Origin: Flavihumibacter fluminis | Lineage (GTDB): Bacteria; Bacteroidota; Bacteroidia; Chitinophagales; Chitinophagaceae | Direction: 5' to 3' | Assembly: GCF_021491375.1 (NCBI RefSeq) | Contig: NZ_JAKEVY010000002.1 | Span: 62,001 to 126,000, forward strand | DNA length: 64,000 nucleotides | Shown: one piece after another, positions 51,892 through 61,125 of the stretch | How the letters are laid out: each line of letters starts with the position of its first letter | How positions within the stretch are numbered: the first letter of the stretch is position 1 | Translations under genes and position numbers: made by a program | The notes under the pieces: model-generated | What the model was told of the DNA's origin: nothing | The model's input: only the letters and a program-made list of their open reading frames with translations | Database searches by the model: none

Positions 51892-52893
51892 TTACTTATT
51901 CAGATGATACAATAGAATTAGATTCAGGATGTACACAAAGAAAATCAGCAAAGCATCCCAGCCCAGTTTATATCGTTTCCCGGCAGGTCGTACACTCAAT
52001 CCAATTACAACAATTGCGGACATGATAATTGTTGCCAGTACCGATAACAGATGACTATCCGACGCTTCCTTTAGTAATGGACCACCGGGATAAAAAATAT
52101 CATCCAGTGAAAGTATCAGGATATTAAAAATATTACTGCCAAGCAGTCCCCCTACAGCCATGTCCAATGCACCCATACGAACAGCAGCAATCGAAACTGC
52201 AATTTCAGGTAAGGAAGTGCTGGCAGCGAGGAATAAAGTTCCTACAAAGGATTTATTGAGTCCGGCTGTTTCTGCTAAATGATCTGCAAAGTAGGGAAGT
52301 GCGAGTGCTGCCAATATTATAATGAAAGCAAAAATGATATAATTACGAACAACTGTAGCAAATGGAATAGTGGGTTTGATATGAACTTCCTCTACCACAA
52401 CTACTGCGGCTTTTACTTTTTGTTCCTGTAAAAAAATGATACGAATGGAAACCAGGTAGACAACAATAAAAATAATACTGAATACACCAAGGATCGAACT
52501 TACCAATATGTCCTCCGGGAGAAATAAACCCGCGCCTGCAAGTGTCAGTAGTATAATTCCAAGAGCAGCACTTACAATATGACTTGGGGATGCCTCACTG
52601 AAAATTGGTCTTCGCCTGGGTACAAATGCATCCAATACAGCCAGTATGCCCAGGTTAAAAGCACAACTTCCCAATATATCACCAACTGCCAGATCTGGTG
52701 ATTTTACAATAACAACAGAGCTGATACCTACCATCAGTTCTGGCAGGGATGTGATGGATGCCATCAGAATCAGCCCTACCCAGGCTTTTCCCCAACCGGT
52801 ATGTTCAGCTAACAGGTCGCCATATTTTGATAATTGCCTGCCAGCAAAGAAAATGATGAGGGCGCATGAAAGAAATCCTGCGATATACAGCAT
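51892..52893 (-). CDS. Na+/Ca2+ exchanger family protein
   Basis: 333 residues, CaCA superfamily (YrbG type) with ten spans in two inverted halves. The alpha repeats are ITSLPELMVGISSVVI...GDILGSCAFNLGILA and AASTSLPEIAVSIAAVRMGALDMAVGGLLGSNIFNILIL. Exchanges Ca2+ against Na+ or H+ across the inner membrane. First gene of a two-gene unit with the Ca2+ ATPase. Confidence 0.92.
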   Translation of the reverse strand: MLYIAGFLSCALIIFFAGRQLSKYGDLLAEHTGWGKAWVGLILMASITSLPELMVGISSVVIVKSPDLAVGDILGSCAFNLGILAVLDAFVPRRRPIFSEASPSHIVSAALGIILLTLAGAGLFLPEDILVSSILGVFSIIFIVVYLVSIRIIFLQEQKVKAAVVVVEEVHIKPTIPFATVVRNYIIFAFIIILAALALPYFADHLAETAGLNKSFVGTLFLAASTSLPEIAVSIAAVRMGALDMAVGGLLGSNIFNILILSLDDIFYPGGPLLKEASDSHLLSVLATIIMSAIVVIGLSVRPAGKRYKLGWDALLIFFVYILNLILLYHLNK

Positions 52894-53068
52894 ACTAAAC
52901 TCATTTTGTGATTTTAATAGGCATCCTGCGAAAGTCTGTCAATTGCGAAGCGCAATACTTGATTCTTGTCAAGTTACACAATGATCCTGCTTAATTGACA
53001 ATAAATGCGGCGCTGAGTTTGCTTATTCACACATTTTGTTGTATTTTTTAAAAAAAATCCATCCTGGT

Positions 53069-54697
53069 ATGAAAAAACACATTTCCCGCTCAGGGGGAAT
53101 GAAGGATCGTTTTACTGGATTGCTGCAATCCGTACGCCAATGGTGGAATTCCCTCTTTAGTGAGGGTGTCAGAGAAAAAATCAACAATTCAAAATTAAGT
53201 TGGGAAGAGCGGCTCCTGCTGATGGGGTTGGTAATCGTTACCGGTATTTTATTGCTGGGCATTAAATTATATGAAAACAACCGGTCTAACCAGCAGGCCT
53301 ATGCGCAATTGGAGGAGTCAAGGACTGTGCTGATGGCAACCATCCAACTGAGAACGGAGATCAATGAACAGCTTCAGGGTAGCCAGGAAAGTCCGGGTTT
53401 ATCAAGGCTGAACGCACAGATTGCTACCATCCGTTCTATAAAAAAACATTCTGCTGTACAGGAGAACCGGCTCAGGACATTGCAAAGCATGTTACTGAGA
53501 TGGCAGGCTTCCGGAAATCAGATCGAAACAGATGAAAAAAATCTGCACAACCTGCTGGATGGAATCATGGCTGAAGAACAGCGGAATCTGGAGGTTCGAA
53601 AAGCTGATGTGGAGTTAGGCAATTCCATTGATCAGCGATTGTATGTGCTGTTGCTGGTAACCCTTGTAATCCTGGTACTTTTTGCCGGTTATGTATTATA
53701 CAAAAACCAGCTGGCTACCCTGCAGGCCAAACAACAACTGGAAAACAACAAACAGATTTTACAATCGATTATTGATAACAGTTCCACGATGGTATATGTG
53801 AAGGACATGCTGGGACGCTTCATCTTCAAGAATAAAAACTTTGAAGAAGTGTTTGGCAAATCCGGTGAACACCTTAATGAAAGCCTGGATGAAACTGTTC
53901 TCGAAACCAGGACCACTACGGAAATCCAGGAAAATCTCCTCATTGATGGTGTTACCTGTCATTTTTATTCCATTCGTTTTCCTTTGCTTAACAAACACAA
54001 CCAGGTGTATGCAACCGCCGGTATTCTGACAGATATCACGGATATGATTCAGAAGCAGGAAGCCAGTAAAGAAAAGGAACTCCTTAAAAATACGTTGGCT
54101 GTTCAGGAATCGGAACGTATGGAAATTGGCATGGAGCTGCATGATAATATTACACAGCTGCTTGCTTCCGCTAAACTGATGCTGGATACGGCGATTCGCC
54201 AAACCACGAGAAAGGATGAGCACCTGGAAAAAGCCCGGGACGATGTGTTCACAGCTATTCATGAAGCAAGGAAATTATCGCATAGCCTGGTGGTACCCGG
54301 ACTCGAAACCGAATCACTCACGGATGCGGTTATGCGCTTATTGGAAAGGCTCAAAACAGATAACCGGCTGATGGTTCAATTGAAACTGGTTTCCAGGAAA
54401 AAAATCAACAGCCTGGAGCCGGGAGTGCGACTGGCACTGTATCGGATTCTACAGGAGCAGGTGAACAATATCATCAAACATGCGGATGCCAGTTCCGTGC
54501 TGGTGGAACTGAGATATGTTTCAGATTCCATCCAGCTGATTGTAGAAGATGATGGTGTTGGATTTGATCCAGATCAATATCGGCCGGGCATTGGTTTGTC
54601 CAATATCAATCGCAGGGTCAGGCACCTGGGAGGCGATTGCCGGGTACACAGCATGCCCGGGGAAGGTTGCCAGTTAAAGATTCTCATTCCACTCTAG
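53069..54697 (+). CDS. NarX/UhpB-type (HisKA_3) sensor histidine kinase
   Basis: 542 residues. Two spans (about 49-67 and 192-210) flank a coiled periplasmic region; then a PAS-like domain (about 230-345) and the HisKA_3 box ERMEIGMELHDNITQLLASAKLML with His358 in ELHD. The ATPase domain has VNNIIKHADASSVLVEL, VEDDGVGFDP and IGLSNINRRVRHLGG. ATG 53069 is used in place of a TTG at 53036. No response regulator is next to it. It stops 53 bases before the permease of the amino-alcohol cluster and may sense its substrate (inference). Confidence 0.9.
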   Translation: MKKHISRSGGMKDRFTGLLQSVRQWWNSLFSEGVREKINNSKLSWEERLLLMGLVIVTGILLLGIKLYENNRSNQQAYAQLEESRTVLMATIQLRTEINEQLQGSQESPGLSRLNAQIATIRSIKKHSAVQENRLRTLQSMLLRWQASGNQIETDEKNLHNLLDGIMAEEQRNLEVRKADVELGNSIDQRLYVLLLVTLVILVLFAGYVLYKNQLATLQAKQQLENNKQILQSIIDNSSTMVYVKDMLGRFIFKNKNFEEVFGKSGEHLNESLDETVLETRTTTEIQENLLIDGVTCHFYSIRFPLLNKHNQVYATAGILTDITDMIQKQEASKEKELLKNTLAVQESERMEIGMELHDNITQLLASAKLMLDTAIRQTTRKDEHLEKARDDVFTAIHEARKLSHSLVVPGLETESLTDAVMRLLERLKTDNRLMVQLKLVSRKKINSLEPGVRLALYRILQEQVNNIIKHADASSVLVELRYVSDSIQLIVEDDGVGFDPDQYRPGIGLSNINRRVRHLGGDCRVHSMPGEGCQLKILIPL

Positions 54698-54750
54698 AAT
54701 TTCCAAAAAAGCGAATTCCGTTTTTTCTTAAATTCACCGAAAAGCAAGTA

Positions 54751-56151
54751 ATGGAGGCCCAAAACCCAACAACAGCCTCCGAGACTCACCTGGCAAGGTC
54801 ACTCGGATCCTTGATGCTATGGGGTCTTGGAGTTGGATATGTTATTTCTGGAATGTACTTCGGTTGGAATCTTGGATTAGCGGAAGGCGGCACACTGGGA
54901 ATGGCAATCGCAACCGGTCTGATTATTCTTCTTTATATCACGTTTACGTTTTCTTATACGGAGCTGGCCTGCTCCATCCCTAAAGCGGGAGGAGTATTTG
55001 ATTATGCCCACCGGGCATTAGGAAAAAAATGGGGCTTTATTGCAGGCATGGCCCAGGTGATTGAGTTTGTATTTGCTCCGCCTGCAATTGCTGCTGCTAT
55101 TGGGGCTTATTTTCATATTTTTCTGCCGGCTGTTCCCGTGGTGGTGATTGCCATCTTTGCCTATTTTATTTTCACCTCGCTGAATATCGTTGGAGTAAAA
55201 GCCGCTGCCAGTTTTGAATTGATCATAACCGTATTTGCGGTATTGGAGTTATTGATTTTTGCCGGCATCACACTGCCTCATTTTGAATGGAGTAATCTCG
55301 AGAAAAATGCATTGCCCCATGGTACCACGGGTATCTGGGCCTGTATTCCATTTGCTATCTGGTTTTTTCTTGGGCTCGAGGGCATTGCGAATGTGGCGGA
55401 GGAAACCATCAATCCGCAGAAGACCATCATTAAAGGATTTGGTTCTGCCTTGCTGACCCTTATCATTCTTTGTATATTGGTTTTTGTTTCGGGAGTTGGA
55501 GTTGCGGGCTGGGAAGCCATCGTGTATGCATCACCGGGAGCACCACCATCTGATTCACCGCTTCCACTGGCAATGGCTAAGGTAACCGGCGACAGTGGCT
55601 GGATTTACCATTTACTGATCACCATCGGTTTGCTGGGACTCATTGCTTCTTTTCATGGTATCATCCTCGCCGCGGGCAGAGCCAGTTTTGAATTCGGCAG
55701 GATGGGTTATTTTATAAAATCCATGGGGCGCATTCACCCCAAATTCAAAACGCCGGCAACAGCTTTGCTGGTGAACATGGGTATCGGGATTCTTGCCCTG
55801 TTAACCGGTGAAACAGGCTCTATTATTACCATTGCCTGTTTTGGTGCGGTAACACTTTATATTCTTTCAATGATTACCTTGTTACGGTTACGTAAACAGG
55901 AGCCGAACCTGGAACGTCCATTTAAAGTTCCGTTTTATCCTTATTTCCCTGTGATCGCTTTGATCATTGGCATTATTTGTATGATTGCCATGATCTCGCT
56001 GTATCCTGTATTAAGCCTGTTCTATTTTGGAATTCTGGCAATTGCCTATGCCTGGTTTTATTTCTTCGTAAAAAATAATGCTGATGAGCAACACCCAATC
56101 ACTTCAGGACCTGTTAACCTACCTGGAGAGTCAATCGATCACAAAGGTTAA
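54751..56151 (+). CDS. Ethanolamine permease, APC superfamily
   Basis: 466 residues, about 12 spans. The N-terminus (SLGSLMLWGLGVGYVISGMYFGWNLGLAEGGTLGMAIATGLI) matches the ethanolamine permease subfamily rather than general amino acid permeases; ELACSIPKAGGVFDYAHRALG and FALEFVFAPPA-like VIEFVFAPPAIAAAIGAYF follow. It would import ethanolamine, probably with protons. A longer frame from 54637 only repeats the kinase region. Its 3' end overlaps the ligase start by about 74 bases, tying the two genes in translation. Confidence 0.9.
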   Translation: MEAQNPTTASETHLARSLGSLMLWGLGVGYVISGMYFGWNLGLAEGGTLGMAIATGLIILLYITFTFSYTELACSIPKAGGVFDYAHRALGKKWGFIAGMAQVIEFVFAPPAIAAAIGAYFHIFLPAVPVVVIAIFAYFIFTSLNIVGVKAAASFELIITVFAVLELLIFAGITLPHFEWSNLEKNALPHGTTGIWACIPFAIWFFLGLEGIANVAEETINPQKTIIKGFGSALLTLIILCILVFVSGVGVAGWEAIVYASPGAPPSDSPLPLAMAKVTGDSGWIYHLLITIGLLGLIASFHGIILAAGRASFEFGRMGYFIKSMGRIHPKFKTPATALLVNMGIGILALLTGETGSIITIACFGAVTLYILSMITLLRLRKQEPNLERPFKVPFYPYFPVIALIIGIICMIAMISLYPVLSLFYFGILAIAYAWFYFFVKNNADEQHPITSGPVNLPGESIDHKG

Positions 56152-57445
56152 GATCGCCGTTACGGATATGGATGGTATCCTGCGCGGTAAACTGATTAGC
56201 TGGGATAAATTCAAATCAGTTGTACAATCCGGTTTTGGATTTTGCAATGTGGTGTTTGGATGGGATTCCAGTGATGTAGCCTACGACAATGTGCAGTACA
56301 CAGGATGGCACAGCGGTTATCCGGATGCACAGGCCACTATTGATATTTCCACCTTCCGCCAAATTCCCTGGGAGCAGAATGGTGCCTTCTTCCTGGCTGA
56401 CTTCACCAATGAAAAGGGCTACAGCCTTGATATTTGTCCGCGTAGCCTGCTGAAAAAAATTGATGCTGAAGCGAAAGCCATGGGTTTTTATCCTTCTTTC
56501 AGCCAGGAGTTTGAATGGTTTAATTACAAGCGCCCATCTAAGATCCGGGATTTTCAATCCCTTGAACCAATCACTCAGGGCATGTTCGGTTATTCCATAC
56601 TGAGAGCTTCCCAGCAGTCCGATTTTTGCCAGGACCTCTTTGATCAACTGACCAAATTTGGTGTGCCTATTGAAGGCTTGCATACGGAAACGGGTCCGGG
56701 TGTTTATGAAGCAGCGGTATTGTATGGGCATATCCTGGAAGCTGCCGACCGGGCGGTTTTATTTAAATCAGGCGTGAAAGAAATCGCGCACCGGCATGGT
56801 TACCTGGCTACTTTTATGGCTAAAGTGAGTGAAACCTTGCCAGGTTGCAGTGGCCACGTGCACCAGAGTTTATGGACACTGGATAAATCAGAGAACCTGT
56901 TTTACAGCAGCAGTTCGGCTAACCATATCAGTGGGTTAATGGAAAGTTATATGGCCGGACAACTCTACTGTCTTCCCTATATATTGCCCATGTTGGCACC
57001 AACGATCAACAGTTACAAACGATTGGTAGAAGGGGCCTGGGCACCCACTACCTTAACCTGGGCAGTAGATAACCGGACCACCGCATTGCGCGCATTGCCG
57101 GGCAGTCCGTATTCAACGCGACTCGAAACCAGGGTAGTAGGTTCTGACAGCAATCCCTACCTGGCGATGGCTGCCTGCCTGGCTGCCGGTTTATATGGAA
57201 TAAAACACAAAATGAAACTGGAGATTCCGGAGACTGTCGGTAACGGATATGCGAATAAGGTACATGGTATATTGCCATCCAACCTGCATGAAGCTACCCA
57301 AGCCATGAAAAACTCACCGGTTGCCAGGGAATTATTTGGAGATGCCTTCACCGATCATTTCACCGCATCACGTGAGTGGGAGTGGAGAGCATTTGCCAAA
57401 GTAGTAACCAATTGGGAAACACAACGATATTTAGAAATCATTTAA
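56078..57445 (+). CDS. Glutamine-synthetase-like gamma-glutamylamine ligase
   Basis: 455 residues, GlnA-like fold. ATP and glutamate residues are kept: EFEWF (144-148), HTETGPGVYE (202-211), KEIAHRHGYLATFMAK (234-249), GHVHQSL (259-265), NSYKRLVEGAWAPTTLTWAVDNRT and RLETRVVGSDSNPYLAMAA. The ammonium loop DGSSIxGF of true GlnA is replaced by GWDSSDVAYD (61-70), as expected if an amine rather than ammonia is the acceptor. In this cluster the product would be gamma-glutamylethanolamide, as for Streptomyces GlnA4. A second ATG six bases later (56084) is equally possible. No PII-type adenylylation motif was sought. Confidence 0.88.
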   Translation: MLMSNTQSLQDLLTYLESQSITKVKIAVTDMDGILRGKLISWDKFKSVVQSGFGFCNVVFGWDSSDVAYDNVQYTGWHSGYPDAQATIDISTFRQIPWEQNGAFFLADFTNEKGYSLDICPRSLLKKIDAEAKAMGFYPSFSQEFEWFNYKRPSKIRDFQSLEPITQGMFGYSILRASQQSDFCQDLFDQLTKFGVPIEGLHTETGPGVYEAAVLYGHILEAADRAVLFKSGVKEIAHRHGYLATFMAKVSETLPGCSGHVHQSLWTLDKSENLFYSSSSANHISGLMESYMAGQLYCLPYILPMLAPTINSYKRLVEGAWAPTTLTWAVDNRTTALRALPGSPYSTRLETRVVGSDSNPYLAMAACLAAGLYGIKHKMKLEIPETVGNGYANKVHGILPSNLHEATQAMKNSPVARELFGDAFTDHFTASREWEWRAFAKVVTNWETQRYLEII

Positions 57446-57454
57446 TAGCAGTTT

Positions 57455-58606
57455 ATGACAAGTTTTGATGTAGTACGTCAGTATAATTTTCCAACTACCA
57501 TTCGTTTTGGTGCAGGGGCATCCGAAGAATTGGGGCCTCATTTGAAAGGAGCCGGATTTAGTCGCCCTTTAGTAGTTACAGACCCTACCGTGCGGGATTT
57601 ACCTTTCTTTAAAAAGATCCTTGCTGATCTGGAGCGACTGGGATTAAAGCCGGATGTTTTTTCCAACATTCATAAAAACCCGGTGAAGTCGGATGTGCTG
57701 GCCGGCAAGCAGGCATTCCAGGATGCCGGTGCAGATTGTATTGTAGGTATCGGTGGCGGTGCCGGTATGGATGTGGCAAGAGCTATTACATTAAGCATTC
57801 ATCACCACCGCGATTTGTTTGATTACGATGACCTGATTGGTGGTGATAAATATGTAACAGAAGAAGTGCCTTATTTCGTGACGCTGCCCACCACCAGTGG
57901 AACAGGAAGTGAAGTAGGTCGCAGTGCGATTATCTCTGAAGATGATACACACCGGAAGCGCATTCTCTTTTCTCCCAAGTTGCTGGCGAAGATGGTATTT
58001 GCTGATCCCGTACTGACCATGGATCTGCCACCCTTTGTGACAGCCGCTACAGGTATGGATGCACTGACGCACAATATGGAAGCCTACATTGCGAAAGGAT
58101 TTCATCCCATGTGTGAAGGCATCGCCTTGCAGGGTATGACCCTGATTAGTGAATCAATTGTGCAGGCAACCACTGCTCCGGACCTGGCCTCGCGCTCCAA
58201 AATGATGATCGCATCTTTGATGGGCGCTGTTGCTTTTCAGAAAGGATTGGGCATTGTGCACTCCCTGGCTCATCCGCTTTCCTCTTTGCTGGATACGCAC
58301 CACGGATTGGCGAATGCGGTGAATCTTCCCTATGGAATGGATTTTAATGCACCCGGACTGGAACCTGCTTTCCAGCGAATGGCACAGGCAATGAATGTTT
58401 CTGGCGGAGATGCAGCTTCTCTGGTATCTTATCTGTTTGATCTGAACGAACAGTTAGGCTTACCCGAAAACCTGGCTGCAATCGGGGTTAAAGAAGAACA
58501 TCTGGAAACCCTGGCCAGCCTGGCGGAAGCAGATTTTTGTCATCCCAACAACCCCAAACCGGTAAGCAGGGAAGATTTCCTGGCGATTTATAAAAAAGCA
58601 CTGTAG
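57455..58606 (+). CDS. Iron-containing alcohol dehydrogenase
   Basis: 383 residues, group III ADH. Dinucleotide region GIGGGAGMDVARAITL, TLPTTSGTGSEVGRSAII, and metal ligands in the MDALTHNMEAY and GIVHSLAHPLSSLLDTHHGLANAVNLP segments. In this context it would oxidise the hydroxyl of gamma-glutamylethanolamide to an aldehyde with NAD+ (inference). Nine bases after the ligase, three before the hydrolase. Confidence 0.92.
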   Translation: MTSFDVVRQYNFPTTIRFGAGASEELGPHLKGAGFSRPLVVTDPTVRDLPFFKKILADLERLGLKPDVFSNIHKNPVKSDVLAGKQAFQDAGADCIVGIGGGAGMDVARAITLSIHHHRDLFDYDDLIGGDKYVTEEVPYFVTLPTTSGTGSEVGRSAIISEDDTHRKRILFSPKLLAKMVFADPVLTMDLPPFVTAATGMDALTHNMEAYIAKGFHPMCEGIALQGMTLISESIVQATTAPDLASRSKMMIASLMGAVAFQKGLGIVHSLAHPLSSLLDTHHGLANAVNLPYGMDFNAPGLEPAFQRMAQAMNVSGGDAASLVSYLFDLNEQLGLPENLAAIGVKEEHLETLASLAEADFCHPNNPKPVSREDFLAIYKKAL

Positions 58607-58609
58607 GAG

Positions 58610-59317
58610 ATGAAAAAGAAAATCGGGATCAGTTTCTCTCGTACCAATTTCCAGAATTACTGGGATTGGTTTACGGAAGCAGATCTTGGCCAAGACCTGG
58701 AGCTGGTGTTGTTATCGTTTGAAACACCCGACCATAAGGCGGTTAAGCAATGCGATGCCTATGTATTGACAGGTGGTGTAGATATTGATCCTGTTTATTA
58801 CCAGGGTGCTGCGGTATATCCAAATCAACCTGATACCTATCAACCGGATCGTGATCAGTTTGAAGCTGCCATTTACCGGCACGCCAAAGAAAAACAGGCA
58901 CCAGTACTCGCAATTTGCAGGGGTATGCAATTGGTTCACACCCTGGAAGGAGGTAAGCTGATCCAGGACCTGGGGGAGCAGAATCGCCGGCATAAAAAAG
59001 ATACCGACGAGGATAAACAACACACGGTACAACTGCAACCCGGAAGCCGGCTGGCAGCATGGGCAGCGGAATCAGTTGGACAGGTGAACAGCGCGCATCA
59101 CCAGGCATTGGATAAGGAAACGCTTTCAGGTAATTGGCGAATCAGCGCACTTGATGATACAGGCCTGATTGAAGCAATTGAGTGGAAAGATGAAAAGGAT
59201 CAGCCATTTCTGATTGGAGTGCAATGGCATCCGGAAAGAATGCTGAACAAAGAAAAGAATCCATTATCACAAGCCATTAAAGAACATTTTATACAAACTA
59301 TCCGAGAACAATCATGA
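58610..59317 (+). CDS. Peptidase C26 gamma-glutamyl hydrolase (PuuD type)
   Basis: 235 residues, class I glutamine-amidotransferase-like fold. Nucleophile Cys103 in LAICRGMQLVH; His207 and Glu209 in GVQWHPER complete the triad; YVLTGGVDIDPVYY is the family's oxyanion-side motif and VNSAHHQAL is typical. It would release the glutamyl group at the end of the route and return glutamate to the ligase. Its stop overlaps the aldehyde dehydrogenase start by four bases (ATGA). Confidence 0.92.
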   Translation: MKKKIGISFSRTNFQNYWDWFTEADLGQDLELVLLSFETPDHKAVKQCDAYVLTGGVDIDPVYYQGAAVYPNQPDTYQPDRDQFEAAIYRHAKEKQAPVLAICRGMQLVHTLEGGKLIQDLGEQNRRHKKDTDEDKQHTVQLQPGSRLAAWAAESVGQVNSAHHQALDKETLSGNWRISALDDTGLIEAIEWKDEKDQPFLIGVQWHPERMLNKEKNPLSQAIKEHFIQTIREQS

Positions 59318-60687
59318 GCACATTTAACGTTATAAATCCGGCTACTGAAGAAGTACTGGCAACGCTGGATGAAGACAACCAGCAAACCATTCAGGAAAAA
59401 TATAACCTGGTAAAAAAGGGACAGTCAGCCTGGGCGGAAGTTCCATTGACAGAACGAATCAATTGCATCCGCCGATTTGACCAGGCTTTAGGAGAGCAAA
59501 TCGAAAAGCTGGCAGGAACCCTGAGTGATGAAGTTGGTAAGCCCATTCAGCAGGCCAGAAATGAAATCAATGGTGCAAGAGGGCGAATCGCTTTCTTCCT
59601 CAATAATTCGGAGAAATGGTTGCAGGATGAGTGGATGGTACTGGATGGAGCTACCAAAGAGAGAATCAGTTATGAACCCCTGGGTATAATCGCCAATATT
59701 TCTGCGTGGAATTATCCATATCTGGTAGGTGTGAATGTGTTTATTCCTGCTTTGATTGGAGGGAACGCAGTGCTGTATAAGCCATCTGAGTTTTCCAGCT
59801 TAACCGGACTCGCCATTCGTGATTTGCTCTATCAGTCGGGTATACCCGAAAATGTATTCCAGGTAGTATTGGGCGGCGGACTGGTGGGAAGTTATCTGCT
59901 GGATCTTCCTCTGAATGGATATTATTTCACGGGAAGCAATCGCACCGGGAAAATCATTGCATCCAAAGTTGCGGAGAAAATGGTTCCCTGTCAGTTGGAA
60001 CTGGGTGGCAAGGATCCTTTGTATGTTACGGATGAAGTGGCAGATATCAACCAGGTGGCTGGTGCTGCATTGGAAGGAGTGGTATACAACAATGGTCAGA
60101 GTTGTTGTGCGGTGGAAAGAATCTACGTGCACGAAAAAGTGTACGATGATTTCCTGAAGTCATTTACTGAGCAGGCGAAGGCCTTAAAAATCGGAAATCC
60201 AAAAGAGGAAGGAATTGATATCGGTCCGCTTACCCGAAAAGAGCAACTGGCATTTATCCTTGATCAGATCCAGGACGCGCAAAACAAAGGAGCGGAATTA
60301 ATAGCAGGTGGTTATCGCCTTCAGCAACCGGGCTATTATATGGTGCCGGCTGTTCTTTCCAACGTGAATCATAACATGAGTGTGATGAAGGAAGAAAGTT
60401 TCGGTCCGGTTATTGGCATTCAGAAAGTAAGTAATGATTCGGAGGCTATTGATTTAATGAAAGATACCAGTTATGGATTAACAGCGGCTGTATATACTTC
60501 CAATGAAGAAAGAGCAGAAAAAATCCTAAGGCAAATGAATACCGGAACGGTATACTGGAATTGCTGCGACCGTGTGAGTGCAAATCTTCCCTGGTCAGGA
60601 AGAAAGGACTCGGGTCTGGGTTCTACTTTATCTTACAGTGGGATACGTGCCTTTGTTCAACCCAAAGCCTGGCATCTCAGAAAATAA
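59314..60687 (+). CDS. Aldehyde dehydrogenase of the amino-alcohol cluster
   Basis: 457 residues. Catalytic Cys264 in NNGQSCCAVERI, with a second Cys next to it; Glu229 in LELGGKDP; cofactor contacts in NISAWNYPYLVGVN and TGSNRTGKIIA. It belongs to the same superfamily as the enzyme at 42544 but differs clearly. In context it would oxidise gamma-glutamyl aminoacetaldehyde to gamma-glutamylglycine. Last gene of the cluster, converging on the RRM gene 13 bases away. Confidence 0.92.
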   Translation: MSTFNVINPATEEVLATLDEDNQQTIQEKYNLVKKGQSAWAEVPLTERINCIRRFDQALGEQIEKLAGTLSDEVGKPIQQARNEINGARGRIAFFLNNSEKWLQDEWMVLDGATKERISYEPLGIIANISAWNYPYLVGVNVFIPALIGGNAVLYKPSEFSSLTGLAIRDLLYQSGIPENVFQVVLGGGLVGSYLLDLPLNGYYFTGSNRTGKIIASKVAEKMVPCQLELGGKDPLYVTDEVADINQVAGAALEGVVYNNGQSCCAVERIYVHEKVYDDFLKSFTEQAKALKIGNPKEEGIDIGPLTRKEQLAFILDQIQDAQNKGAELIAGGYRLQQPGYYMVPAVLSNVNHNMSVMKEESFGPVIGIQKVSNDSEAIDLMKDTSYGLTAAVYTSNEERAEKILRQMNTGTVYWNCCDRVSANLPWSGRKDSGLGSTLSYSGIRAFVQPKAWHLRK

Positions 60688-60700
60688 ATTGCATAAAGAA

Positions 60701-60979
60701 TCAATAGAAGTTGCGGCCGCTTGACTTGCTACGGTCTTCGCGTGGCTTGGCTTCATTTACTTTGATGGTTCTTCCTTCCATGGAAACACCATTCAATTCT
60801 TTGATCGCGTTTTCAGCTGCAGTAGAATTTGGCATGTCTACAAATCCGAAACCGCGACTTCTATTGGTAACTTTGTCGATGATTACGTTTACAGAGGAAA
60901 CTTCTCCATAGGGAGTGAATAACTTCTCTAATTCTTCGTTCTGAACCCCAAATCCGAGGTTGGATACATAAATGTTCAT
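60701..60979 (-). CDS. RRM-domain RNA-binding protein
   Basis: 92 residues, one RNA recognition motif: RNP2 NIYVSNL (2-8), RNP1 RSRGFGFVDM (about 41-50), then a short Lys/Arg/Ser tail. Such small RRM proteins are frequent in Bacteroidota and cyanobacteria and are thought to bind single-stranded RNA, some in cold response. Monocistronic with a leader of over 100 bases. Confidence 0.93.
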   Translation of the reverse strand: MNIYVSNLGFGVQNEELEKLFTPYGEVSSVNVIIDKVTNRSRGFGFVDMPNSTAAENAIKELNGVSMEGRTIKVNEAKPREDRSKSSGRNFY

Positions 60980-61125
60980 TTCAGTAAATTTTTATAATGA
61001 AAATTTTCTGAGGAAAAAAGCAGGAGGTAATTGAAGGCAATTAAGAAGGGATTCTTTTACAAGATGCTGATTAACTCAAATCGTTAACCCGCTCAAGGTA
61101 GACTTATAAATCGGTATGAAGGGAT

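Noticed and set aside
54751-60687. Cluster as a putrescine (Puu) pathway
   Set aside because: There is no PuuB-like amine oxidase; an iron alcohol dehydrogenase stands in its place and the permease resembles ethanolamine permeases. It cannot be excluded without assays, but it fits less well.
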